Source of the DNA: Sphingomonas sp. AP4-R1
GTDB taxonomy: Bacteria; Pseudomonadota; Alphaproteobacteria; Sphingomonadales; Sphingomonadaceae
Assembly: GCF_013113735.1 (NCBI RefSeq)
Contig: NZ_CP053346.1
Coordinates: forward strand, 868,001-932,000
Direction of reading: 5' to 3'
DNA: 64,000 bases
Below the pieces are notes generated by a model. It worked only from the letters and a program-made list of their open reading frames with translations, had not been told where the DNA came from and ran no database searches. The position numbers and the translations under genes were made by a program. Below, piece by piece: positions 25,921 through 34,112 of the stretch (the first letter of the stretch is position 1; every line of letters starts with the position of its first letter).

Positions 25921-27336
25921 TCATTGCGCGGCCCCGGAAGAGTCTCCGAGCTCGTCGGCGACCGCTTGGATGTCAGCCAGGGCGTTCCGCAAATGGCCGA
26001 TTATCGCGGCTGCGACTTCCTCGGGCTCGGCCGGCAACTCCTCGGGAGCTGGATCGGACCCGCCCAACCAGATAAGATCGAGATTGTCGGAGCGATCGGC
26101 GATCGCTCGCCGATCATAAGATCGCCAACGCCCTCCTTCACCCTCACTAACGCGGGGAGCATTACCGCTTGGGTCTGAGCCGAACGCGCTCTCGAACGGC
26201 TCGAAATCACCGGCGGTCAGAGGACGCTTTTTTCCAAAGCGGGGTGCTTCATGACGCATGTCATATACCCACACAGTCTCGGTATTTCCGCTGTCTGTCT
26301 CGCCCCTCACAAAGAACAGAACGTTTGTCTTGACCCCGGGACTGTAGAAAATTCCACTCGGAAGTCTTAGGATTGTGTGGAGATTGCAAAGCTCCATGAG
26401 CTCGCGCCGAATCTTTTGACCTACACCCTCTTCGAAAAGCACATTGTCCGGCAAAACTACCGCAGCCCGTCCCCCCGGCTTCAGCCCAAGATAGATGTGC
26501 TGAAGAAAAGCCAGCTGCTTGTTAGCGCCCCCATAGGTAATATCTTCACGCAACTTCCGCGCGCTTCCAGCTTTTGCGCCGAATGGCGGATTGGCCAGAA
26601 TGACGTCCGCCGGGGATAGCAGGTCGGCGTCCGATGTCAGGGCGTCTCCCAAAATGAGACGAGAATCGAGCTGATGGAGGAAGGCATTCATCAAGCAGAT
26701 TCGAAAGGTCGCCTTCTCAATCTCGACGCCTTCGTATTTTGGCGGATTGCGGTCATACTCATCCGGTGCGACACGGGCCCGAAGTTGTTGATCTGCTGAA
26801 ATCAGGAAGCCGCCGCTTCCGGTCGCTGGGTCTTGGACGACATCTCCCAAGGCTGGCTGAACGAGCTTCACGATGGAATCAACGAGCGCCCGAGGCGTAA
26901 AATATTGTCCCGCTCCGGATCGCGCATCCTGGGAGTTCTTCGAAAGCAATCCTTCGTAAATGTCTCCCATTCCGTCCATCGATAACGAATGCCAATCCAG
27001 ACGGGCAATGCCATCGACCACAGCCTTCAGATTTTCTGAGTGCGAGAACACGGTAGTAGGAAACGCGTATATTTTCCGGATGTTTTCACTCTCCGCGTGG
27101 CCGCCCAGATAAGTCAGCATTTCTCTGTAGAAGTTTAGGAGATCCGGACCTTCATAGCCGACAAGATCTCTCCACCGATATCCTTTCGGAAGAAGATCTT
27201 CGGTGCCGTTCTCCTCAGCAATTTTGAGGAACAGCAGGTAGGTCAGTTCTGAAATATACTCGTGATAGCTGACACCATCACCCCTAAGGATGTGGCAAAG
27301 ATTCCAAATCTTCTGAACAATGTTCTCTATATTCAT
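25921..27336 (-). CDS. hsdM: Type I restriction-modification DNA methyltransferase subunit
   Basis: The 471-residue HsdM is an N6-adenine methyltransferase. It has the N-terminal helical HsdM domain, the G-Q-Y-F-T-P-R motif at about residue 143, SAM motif I D169-P-A-T-G-S-G-G-F-L, and catalytic motif IV N249-P-P-F. The ATG at 27336 gives the family start M-N-I-E-N-I-V-Q-K-I-W; the longer frame begins with TTG. It is the first gene of a four-gene operon. No HsdR helicase/nuclease gene is found beside it or elsewhere in the window, so on its own it could only modify DNA. Confidence 0.93.
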   Translation of the reverse strand: MNIENIVQKIWNLCHILRGDGVSYHEYISELTYLLFLKIAEENGTEDLLPKGYRWRDLVGYEGPDLLNFYREMLTYLGGHAESENIRKIYAFPTTVFSHSENLKAVVDGIARLDWHSLSMDGMGDIYEGLLSKNSQDARSGAGQYFTPRALVDSIVKLVQPALGDVVQDPATGSGGFLISADQQLRARVAPDEYDRNPPKYEGVEIEKATFRICLMNAFLHQLDSRLILGDALTSDADLLSPADVILANPPFGAKAGSARKLREDITYGGANKQLAFLQHIYLGLKPGGRAAVVLPDNVLFEEGVGQKIRRELMELCNLHTILRLPSGIFYSPGVKTNVLFFVRGETDSGNTETVWVYDMRHEAPRFGKKRPLTAGDFEPFESAFGSDPSGNAPRVSEGEGGRWRSYDRRAIADRSDNLDLIWLGGSDPAPEELPAEPEEVAAAIIGHLRNALADIQAVADELGDSSGAAQ

Positions 27337-27532
27337 ACTGACCAAGCATTCCGGGTATCGTTACAAGGTTGAGCCGGCCGTTGAGCTCGCCCATGGCCGC
27401 CTAAAGGAACCGATTGGCGACAAACGGCGTCTACGAGTGAGAGACATGGCTGTAGTTGACCAACGCGCGGCGGCGATAGGGTGCACTCGTCCAACGGCAG
27501 CAGCGGCCCAAAGCAATGAGGAAAGGTTCTCA

Positions 27533-28780
27533 TCATAGCGCCAAGGCTCGCCTCAAATCGTCGTGTTCGAAGGCGCTGGCCATTCGGCTGATCTCGGCCG
27601 ACCGTGCGCCGACCGCTTTGGCGGTCTCCCGCCAAGTCGCGGTAACGGTCGCCACCTCTTTGATGACCACGCGAGCCTGCGCCAACGTCAGGGCGAAGAA
27701 CTCCGACGCTTCTTCCAGGAGATCGAGTGAACAGGTGCCCTCATTAAGATCGATGTTGGTCGTCAGCACCCGTGCCTTGATGTCGGTCGGCACCGGGTTC
27801 AGATCGTAGGCGGGCGAAAGCGACCATCCGGCCCGGCCGAGCCAAAGGAAGCCGTGATTACGCAAGTGATCATCGACATTTGAGATCAGCACGTTGAACA
27901 CGACGCGACGATAGAGGGCGTGAGCATCGCTCTTTCCCTGCGCACCATGCTCGGCAAGGGCGTCGACAATCTCCGGATAACTACCGCGTTCTCCATCCTT
28001 TGCGCCCATCATCGCCATCGCCGAAAGGAAGGGAATCCGAACTGCGCCGTCGCGATCAAAGCGCCGGGACAACATGACCTTCTTGCCGGCCACGTCGATC
28101 AGTTCGTGAAAAGGTGTGGCGATGCCAGCCTGGCCAGCGAGTAGCAGGGCGACTTCCTCCCAGGTTTCCATGCTGTAGTCGTCGGTCTCCTTGGGAAATT
28201 TGGCGATCGAGAGACGGCCATGTTGATCGACGACCGATGCCTTGGGCCGCGCTCCACCGAGGGAGGAGCCGGGTGCGAAGATTAGCTGGAGATCCTCGTC
28301 GGTCTCTTCGTCGCGCAAGATGCGTTCGGTAATCTGGAGCAGTCGGCCGAGTTCGATCAGGGCGGGCACACCGGCGCGGATCGGCGCCTGAAACTGGTCT
28401 TCGCCGACCCAGCGGAAGCGGAGCGCGCCGAGCCGCGTCTCGTCTGCGACGCCAAGCAGATAATCGCTCTCCGCCAGCGTGCGCACTGCCCGGCCTTCAC
28501 GGTCAGCGCTCCGGCGTTCTGCGCGTTGCATGAGGCGGCGGCCCCAGGTATCGGGCGCGGAGTCGCTGATGGAGCCGAAGGTTGCAAGACCAACGGGGGG
28601 TGCGAAGGCGCCGCGTGTTAGCGCAAGCGCAGGCTCCAGCGAGAACCGTTCGGCGTCTTCAAGCCAATCACGATCGTACTCAAACAGGATGGTTTCGGCA
28701 CCACGGACACGATTGCTCCTAGCCAGACCCACCGGACGCGTCCGTCCATCCAGATCGAGATGCACCTCGAAGTCAGCCAT
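27533..28780 (-). CDS. hipA: HipA-like Ser/Thr kinase toxin
   Basis: A 415-residue HipA-family kinase. The N-terminal subdomain includes S-D-S-A-P-D-T-W-G-R-R, a family hallmark. The ATP-binding P-loop-like motif is S-S-L-G-G-A-R-P-K-A. The catalytic and metal-binding segment is S-N-V-D-D-H-L-R-N-H-G-F, followed by Y-D-L-N-P. All are intact, so the toxin should be active. HipA kinases phosphorylate targets such as glutamyl-tRNA synthetase and cause growth arrest. The start codon overlaps the end of the HTH gene by 8 bases, the normal hipBA layout. Confidence 0.9.
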   Translation of the reverse strand: MADFEVHLDLDGRTRPVGLARSNRVRGAETILFEYDRDWLEDAERFSLEPALALTRGAFAPPVGLATFGSISDSAPDTWGRRLMQRAERRSADREGRAVRTLAESDYLLGVADETRLGALRFRWVGEDQFQAPIRAGVPALIELGRLLQITERILRDEETDEDLQLIFAPGSSLGGARPKASVVDQHGRLSIAKFPKETDDYSMETWEEVALLLAGQAGIATPFHELIDVAGKKVMLSRRFDRDGAVRIPFLSAMAMMGAKDGERGSYPEIVDALAEHGAQGKSDAHALYRRVVFNVLISNVDDHLRNHGFLWLGRAGWSLSPAYDLNPVPTDIKARVLTTNIDLNEGTCSLDLLEEASEFFALTLAQARVVIKEVATVTATWRETAKAVGARSAEISRMASAFEHDDLRRALAL

Positions 28781-29108
28781 CGCGTGACGTCCCCGACGAT
28801 CTCTTCAGGTGGGCGTGTTTGGGCAATTCGGCGCTGGCAAGCGACTGGCCGACGCTGTCATTGCTGATGTCTGCAATCTGGCTCAGACCGTCGAGAAGTC
28901 CGAGCGCCTGAAGAGCGCCGGCGTAGATGCCAATGCTCACGTTGGTATCGCCCGCTTCAATCTTCTGTAGGGTCGACCGAGACGTGAACGCGCGTTCCGC
29001 CACGACGGCCATTGGCAACCGCCGACGCTTCCGCGCGTCGCGGATGTCAGCGCCGAGCTTGCGCATTGCGCGTCGCACCGCTGCTGATGGCTTATGGGGT
29101 GTCGGCAC
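28773..29108 (-). CDS. hipB: HipB-like XRE-family antitoxin
   Basis: The 111-residue protein carries an XRE helix-turn-helix (about residues 17-72, with R-S-T-L-Q-K-I-E-A-G-D-T as the recognition part) and a short C-terminal tail. It would bind HipA and repress the operon. The GTG at 29108 is supported by an AAGGTGG ribosome-binding site seven bases upstream; a later start is possible. The pair is the last cargo before the ICE backbone. Confidence 0.88.
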   Translation of the reverse strand: MPTPHKPSAAVRRAMRKLGADIRDARKRRRLPMAVVAERAFTSRSTLQKIEAGDTNVSIGIYAGALQALGLLDGLSQIADISNDSVGQSLASAELPKHAHLKRSSGTSRDG

Positions 29109-29473
29109 TTGCCACCTTCGCGCTACAGATCGACGTGATATGTAGCACGAAGCTTACATAATTCCAGCTAATAGCTGCCCTCGCCGCGAAATTCTGTGCG
29201 AAAGTTTTATCTGCTGCTTCGTTGGTATCAATGCTTCTAAGCGATGATCGGAAGTCAAGCCCGCCGCCGGCCAACTGGCCTGAAAGCCGCCTTTCCGGAT
29301 TTGTGCCCCGAGGGAAAAGCCTTCCCCTGCGGCCGAGCCTGACGTCTCCGCCGACCCCTTCTGCGGGGAGACCCCGCAACGCCCCCCAGAGAGCGAGAGT
29401 GCCGAGCCGATGGCCGTGACGGGTTAACGGCTGGGAGAGAGGCTCCCGGCGCCCGTCGCGAAAGACCAGTGCC
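29109..29473. other. Intergenic region: hipBA promoter and DUF932 leader
   Basis: This 365-base gap contains the divergent promoters of hipBA and the DUF932 gene. Its right part (from about 29,390) resembles the leader of the ParB-like gene at 31,430-31,529. I see no protein-coding gene. Confidence 0.55.
29416..29473 (+). repeat. Shared leader with covarying hairpin, copy A
   Basis: The sequence from GTGACGGGTT to the DUF932 start closely matches the 31,476-31,529 leader. It contains an 8-bp hairpin with arms at 29430-29437 and 29443-29450 and loop AGAGG. Compared with copy B, two base pairs change on both sides (C-G to T-A and G-C to A-T), while the loop is identical. This favours a structured RNA or a protein-bound hairpin over chance. 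Confidence 0.65.
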
Positions 29474-30667
29474 ATGATTACCCAGACCCTAGACGCGCGC
29501 CGTGACGTGAGCGGCGGATACAAGGTCGATGTCTCGCGCGGCGAACGGAACGGCCGGGTTTCGTCGGAGTGGTTTTCCCGCCCCGACGACGAACGCTTCC
29601 TCTCGCTCGATGCCCTCGGCCACGCCGTCCGCAGCCGGTCCGAGCGGAGCCATACCCGCGTCCTCGAAACCGCCGCGATCCGCGTCGAGGCCGACCGATC
29701 GAACGCCGAGCGCCTGACGCTCATCCTGCCTGGCGCCGATCGACCCGCCGCGCCGACTCACTGGAGCTTCGGCCAGCTCGCCAGCCTGATCGGCGCACCA
29801 GCCGCCTACCTGCGCCAGCTCTCCGCGCCGCTTGCGGGGATAAACCTCCAATATGGACTGACCTCCCACCGCGCAGAGCAGATCAAGACGCTCGAAACCG
29901 AGAAAGGCCGGCTTGAGCTGCGCGCCGTCACCGGCCCTGACTATGGCCGCATCTTCGACCACGAGCTGGTCGATGCCGTCCAACGCATCGCGGGCAACGG
30001 CACGGGCGACACTCGCTGGAAGGTGCCCGGCGTGCTTGACTGGTCGACCGGCATCTACAACCCGCGCGTCGACATCACCAAGGACACGACCACACTCTAC
30101 GCCTCCGATCGCGACATCTTCCTGTTCCTCGTCGACGATCTCAACCCGATCGAGGCCGGACGACTCCCAGACGGATCGCCCGACCTCTACTTTCGGGGCT
30201 TCTACTGCTGGAACTCCGAAGTCGGCGCGAAGACGCTCGGCATGGCGAGCTTCTATCTTCGCGCGGCCTGCCAGAACCGGAATCTCTGGGGCGTCGAGAG
30301 CTTCGAGGAAATCTCGATCCGCCATTCCAAATATGCGGCGTCGCGCTTCGCCCACGAGGCGGCACCGGCGTTGCTGAACTTCGCCAACTCCTCGCCGCTC
30401 CCCTTCGTCAATGGCATCCGTGCTGCCCGTGAGCGCATTGTCGCCCGCACCGACGAAGACCGCGGTGACTTTCTGCGCCGACGCGGCTTCTCCAAAGCGG
30501 AGACGGGTCGCATCATCGAGACCGTTCTCGCAGAAGAAGGGCACCCGCCCGAAAGCGTGTTCGACTTCGTCCAAGGGATCACCGCGATCGCCCGCGACAA
30601 GACCAATCAGGATGCCCGCCTCGACCTTGAAGGCAGGGCGAAGAAGCTTCTCGAACGCGCACAGTGA
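29474..30667 (+). CDS. DUF932 domain-containing protein
   Basis: A 397-residue DUF932 protein, a family common on alphaproteobacterial plasmids and ICEs and related to phage/plasmid-like proteins of unknown biochemistry. The domain fills most of the chain; motifs seen include L-A-S-L-I-G-A-P-A-A-Y-L-R near residue 100, D-W-S-T-G-I-Y near 190 and F-Y-L-R-A-A-C-Q-N-R-N near 260, the last being well conserved. It begins after the shared hairpin leader and ends at a strong inverted repeat. It is the first backbone gene after the cargo, and a role in DNA metabolism or element maintenance is only inferred. Confidence 0.85.
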   Translation: MITQTLDARRDVSGGYKVDVSRGERNGRVSSEWFSRPDDERFLSLDALGHAVRSRSERSHTRVLETAAIRVEADRSNAERLTLILPGADRPAAPTHWSFGQLASLIGAPAAYLRQLSAPLAGINLQYGLTSHRAEQIKTLETEKGRLELRAVTGPDYGRIFDHELVDAVQRIAGNGTGDTRWKVPGVLDWSTGIYNPRVDITKDTTTLYASDRDIFLFLVDDLNPIEAGRLPDGSPDLYFRGFYCWNSEVGAKTLGMASFYLRAACQNRNLWGVESFEEISIRHSKYAASRFAHEAAPALLNFANSSPLPFVNGIRAARERIVARTDEDRGDFLRRRGFSKAETGRIIETVLAEEGHPPESVFDFVQGITAIARDKTNQDARLDLEGRAKKLLERAQ

Positions 30668-30672
30668 CAGAC

Positions 30673-30701
30673 GACCCCGCCGGACCAGATCCGGCGGGGT
30701 C
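30673..30701 (+). terminator. 12-bp perfect hairpin after DUF932 gene
   Basis: Arms GACCCCGCCGGA and TCCGGCGGGGTC pair perfectly around a 5-base loop, 5 bases after the stop codon. There is no T-run, but position and strength fit a terminator. Confidence 0.75.
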
Positions 30702-31150
30702 GAACGCTTCGATGCGACCCGAAGCGGCTTTCCTTAGATCGGCGTGGGGGAACAGCGCGGCGGGACTCTGTCGATACCTCAGCCTACGCTAACGCCGGTC
30801 AGCCAGAAATAAGCGCGGGGGGACCACGCCCTTCGGTAGATCGAAGCTCCACGCGAACAGCCATTGGGGGCATCGCGGAAGGATTGGTCATGGTCTCCCG
30901 GATGGTTGCCCCGCCAATCTACCTTCGCCCGAGGAAATTATAATCGGGCAACACCGGACAGACTGTTGTCAGACCGTCAACAATCCCGCCCTTGGCTCAT
31001 CCCGACCTTCACGCCATCTCCAGACGAATTTCGGAGGAGTGCGACCAGTGCCAATTGAATCCATGCGCAGTAGCTATCTCGATCGAAGCTCAGCACCACG
31101 AGCCGCGATCCACAATGATCGGCGGCTGATTCCCTTGGTGACGAGATAAA
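30702..31150. other. Gene-poor spacer
   Basis: About 450 bases between the terminator and the next small gene. Short frames here lack recognisable features or a plausible ribosome-binding site. It may hold a promoter near 30,900-31,140; nothing more can be supported. Confidence 0.45.
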
Positions 31151-31375
31151 ATGTCCGAGCGGAAACTGCCGGCGCGTCACGCCGACCTGAAGCCTAAAGG
31201 GTATCTGATCGAAATCGACGGCGCACCGAACTACATCGCCTCGGATGACATGGGCGACCGGATCATCCTGAGAGGCCGCACGCGCCTCGTCGCGGTTATC
31301 TACGACACGGCCCATCTTTCCCGGGTGCTGGAGCAGGAGACGATGCAATCGCGGACGTCCGCAATATGGCCGTGA
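31151..31375 (+). CDS. Small hypothetical protein
   Basis: A 74-residue protein without a named family. It reads as a compact alternating beta-like sequence (G-Y-L-I-E-I-D-G ... R-I-I-L-R-G-R-T-R-L-V-A-V-I-Y) with a hydrophilic tail. A small ORF in this position, before the ParB-like gene, is plausible in such elements. The ribosome-binding site is weak, so confidence is moderate. Confidence 0.5.
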   Translation: MSERKLPARHADLKPKGYLIEIDGAPNYIASDDMGDRIILRGRTRLVAVIYDTAHLSRVLEQETMQSRTSAIWP

Positions 31376-31475
31376 CGCGAGCGACGAACACGGCTCGCGG
31401 CGCGCGGTCGCGCCCGCTCAGGCCGCCCGCGCGGAGCGCCCTAGGGAGAGAGGAAGAGGGCCGGAAACGGCCTTC

Positions 31476-31529
31476 GTGACGGGTTTAGGTTGAGAGAGAG
31501 GCTCTCGACGCCTGTCGCGGAGACCTACC
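31476..31529 (+). repeat. Shared leader with covarying hairpin, copy B
   Basis: Second copy of the leader seen before the DUF932 gene, ending just before the ParB-like start. Hairpin arms lie at 31489-31496 and 31502-31509 with the same AGAGG loop. Pair changes relative to copy A keep the stem, so the two genes may be co-regulated. Confidence 0.65.
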
Positions 31530-33644
31530 ATGGCCACGGCCGTACAGAAGATCACCCTCGCACCCTCGCGTGACATCCCCCTCAACAAGCTGGTTCTCAG
31601 CCAGTCGAACGTCCGCCGGATAAAAGCCGGCGCGTCGGTCGAGGAACTGGCGGATTCGATCGCCCGTCGAGGCCTCATTCAGAGTATCAGCGTCTTCCCC
31701 GTCGTCGATGCCGACGGCAACGAGACCGGCATGTTCGAGGTTCCGGCCGGCGGTCGCCGCTACCGCGCCCTCGAACTGCTCGTGAAGCGCAAGCGGCTCG
31801 CCAAGACCGCCCCCGTGCCGTGTGTCGTGCGCGAGCGCGACGGCGCCATCCTCCCCGAGGAAATCTCGCTCTCCGAGAATATCGAGCGCGCCGCCCTCCA
31901 TCCCCTCGACCAATATCGCGCGTTCAACGACATGCGCCACAAGGGCATGAGCGAAGAGGAGGTCGCTGCCGCTTTCTTCGTGTCGGTCGCGATCGTTAAG
32001 CAGCGGCTCCGCCTCGCCGCCGTCTCACCGACCCTGCTGCAGATCTACGCCGATGACGGCATGCAGCTCGAGCATGTGATGGCCTTCACCGTCTCCAACG
32101 ACCATGCCCGCCAGGAACAGGTCTGGGACGCGATCAAGGACAGCTGGAACAAGCAGCCCTATCAGATCCGCCGTATGCTGACCGAAAGCGCGGTCCGCGC
32201 GTCCGACAAGCGCGCCCTCTATGTCGGCGTTGATGCCTATGAGGAGGCCGGCGGCTTTGTGTTGCGCGACCTGTTCGAGAAAGACGATGGCGGCTGGCTG
32301 CAGGATCCCAGCCTTCTCGACATGCTCGTGTCCGAAAAGCTTCGCGACGCCGCCGTCGGCATTGCGGCCGAGGGCTGGAAGTGGATCGAGGTCGGGGTCA
32401 GCTTCCCCTACGATGCGACCTACGGCCTGCGCGAACTCGCCGGCGAGACGATCGCACTAACGTCCGACGAGGAGGCGACGATCGCCGCGCTCAACGCCGA
32501 ATATGAGCAGATCGAAGCGCAGCATGAGGGCGTCGATGAGCTGCCCGACGAGATCGACCATCGCTTTGGCGAGATCGAGACGGCGCTCGCAGCCTTCAAG
32601 ACCCGCCCGGTCCGCTACGATCCCACCGACATCGCCCGTGCCGGCGTCTTCGTCAGCATCGGCCACGACGGCTCGCTCGACATCGACCGGGGCTACGTCC
32701 GCGCCGAGGACGAGGCGCCGACCGTGCAGGAGGGCGGAGAGCCCGCTACGCACGACCCGGCGAACGACGGCGCGGATGCGACCTCGGACACACGGACGGT
32801 CATCGCGATCGGCGGCCAGACCGTCGAGCCCGCCGAGGAGGAAGACGGCATCAAACCGCTTCCCGACCGGCTGCTCGGCGAACTCACTGCGCATCGCACG
32901 CTCGCGCTGCGCAACGCAGTCGCCAACGACCCGCGCATTGCAATGACGGCGCTCCTCCACAAGCTCGTCGCCGACGCCTTCGACCATCACTCCTATGCCG
33001 GGGCGCTGGAGGCGTCCGTGCGCCATGTTCACTTCCCCGCCCAGGACGAAGCCCTTGGCGACAGCGCGGCAGCGCGGGAAGCCGAACAGCGTCACGAACT
33101 GTGGGGCGACGTCATCCCCGCCGACGAGGACGCACGGTGGAACTGGATCGACCAACTCGACGAAACCGACCGGATGGCGCTGCTGGCCCACTGCGTGAGC
33201 TTCGGCGTGAACGCGCTGTACGAGAAGCCCAACCCCTATGGCGGTCACGGCGTCTCCCAGCACGGTCTCGACCAGCGCCTCGCCCAGGCCGACCGCCTCG
33301 CGCGCGCAACCGGGCTCGACATGGTCGCATCGGGCTGGCGGCCCACCGTAGGCAACTATCTCGGCCGCGTCACCAAGGCCCGTATCCTTCTCGCGGTGCG
33401 CGAAGGTGCCGGCGACACCGCCGCCCAGACCATCGACCACCTGAAGAAGGGCGAGATGGCGAAACAGGCCGAGGAACTTCTCGCGGGCACCGGCTGGCTG
33501 GCCGAGCCCCTCCGACTCGCTGCCCCGGCGACGATCGGCGATGACTCGGCGGAGGACGGCGGCGAACAGGCTATGGGCGACAGCGAACCCATGAGCCACA
33601 CTGACCCGCGCGACGACGCGCCGTTCGCCGTCGCGGCGGAATAA
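31530..33644 (+). CDS. ParB-like nuclease domain protein
   Basis: This 704-residue protein begins with a ParB/Spo0J-like domain: I-P-L-N-K-L-V-L-S-Q-S-N-V-R (residues 12-25), then the G-G-R-R-Y-R-A-L motif near residue 73 and S-E-N-I-E-R-A-A-L-H-P, followed by a helix-turn-helix (E-E-V-A-A-A-F-F-V). The remaining 450 residues are acidic and of unknown fold. Large ParB-like proteins of this kind are standard on sphingomonad and rhizobial plasmids and ICEs. They are not the same as partition ParB and are not paired with the ParA gene 9 kb downstream. It is preceded by the hairpin leader and followed by a terminator. Confidence 0.87.
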   Translation: MATAVQKITLAPSRDIPLNKLVLSQSNVRRIKAGASVEELADSIARRGLIQSISVFPVVDADGNETGMFEVPAGGRRYRALELLVKRKRLAKTAPVPCVVRERDGAILPEEISLSENIERAALHPLDQYRAFNDMRHKGMSEEEVAAAFFVSVAIVKQRLRLAAVSPTLLQIYADDGMQLEHVMAFTVSNDHARQEQVWDAIKDSWNKQPYQIRRMLTESAVRASDKRALYVGVDAYEEAGGFVLRDLFEKDDGGWLQDPSLLDMLVSEKLRDAAVGIAAEGWKWIEVGVSFPYDATYGLRELAGETIALTSDEEATIAALNAEYEQIEAQHEGVDELPDEIDHRFGEIETALAAFKTRPVRYDPTDIARAGVFVSIGHDGSLDIDRGYVRAEDEAPTVQEGGEPATHDPANDGADATSDTRTVIAIGGQTVEPAEEEDGIKPLPDRLLGELTAHRTLALRNAVANDPRIAMTALLHKLVADAFDHHSYAGALEASVRHVHFPAQDEALGDSAAAREAEQRHELWGDVIPADEDARWNWIDQLDETDRMALLAHCVSFGVNALYEKPNPYGGHGVSQHGLDQRLAQADRLARATGLDMVASGWRPTVGNYLGRVTKARILLAVREGAGDTAAQTIDHLKKGEMAKQAEELLAGTGWLAEPLRLAAPATIGDDSAEDGGEQAMGDSEPMSHTDPRDDAPFAVAAE

Positions 33645-33664
33645 CTTCCCGACAATCGATCATG

Positions 33665-33688
33665 CGGGCCGTCAGCAATGGCGGCCCG
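33665..33688 (+). terminator. Hairpin after ParB-like gene
   Basis: Arms CGGGCCG and CGGCCCG around a 10-base loop, followed by GTTT, 20 bases after the stop. It fits a modest terminator. Confidence 0.55.
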
Positions 33689-33707
33689 TTTGGCTTGGAG
33701 ATGGCCC

Positions 33708-34112
33708 ATGGCGCATCACGTCCGCCTTTCTTGCGTGCTCGACGTCCGCACCGCCGCCAACGTCGAACGCGCCTTCACCCTCTACACCGACCTGCTCGCG
33801 GAGAATGCGCGGCAAGACCCGCCGGCCGACGCCTTCCGGCTGTCCGTCGTGCCCGACTATGGCGCCCATCGCCTCTGGCTGCACGACACCGGCACGGCCG
33901 ACCAGCAATTGCTGATCGCCTTCGTCCAGCGCTGCGCCACCGCGCTTGGCCTCGCCGGCCGCTGGGGCTTCCAGTGGGCGCTCCAATCCGACCCGCCCAG
34001 CGTCGACGGCTTCGGCGGGGGTGCCCATGTGCTCGACCTTGCGACCGGGCGCACCATCGACCGCATTTCCACCAGCCGGTGGCTGGATGAGCATCTGACA
34101 GGCGACACCTGA
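33708..34112 (+). CDS. Hypothetical protein coupled to the Toprim gene
   Basis: A 134-residue protein of no named family. It has alternating strands and helices (H-V-R-L-S-C-V-L-D ... V-P-D-Y-G-A-H-R-L-W-L-H-D) and ends D-E-H-L-T-G-D-T. The ATG at 33708 has GGAG at a good distance and an internal frame fit. Its TGA overlaps the ATG of the Toprim gene (A-T-G-A type overlap at 34110-34112), so the two are translated together. Confidence 0.7.
   Translation: MAHHVRLSCVLDVRTAANVERAFTLYTDLLAENARQDPPADAFRLSVVPDYGAHRLWLHDTGTADQQLLIAFVQRCATALGLAGRWGFQWALQSDPPSVDGFGGGAHVLDLATGRTIDRISTSRWLDEHLTGDT

Noticed and set aside
31530..33644. ParB-like protein as the partner of ParA at 41,023
   Set aside because: It is far away, in its own unit with a leader and terminator, and belongs to a large ParB-like class; the small gene overlapping parA is the better partner.
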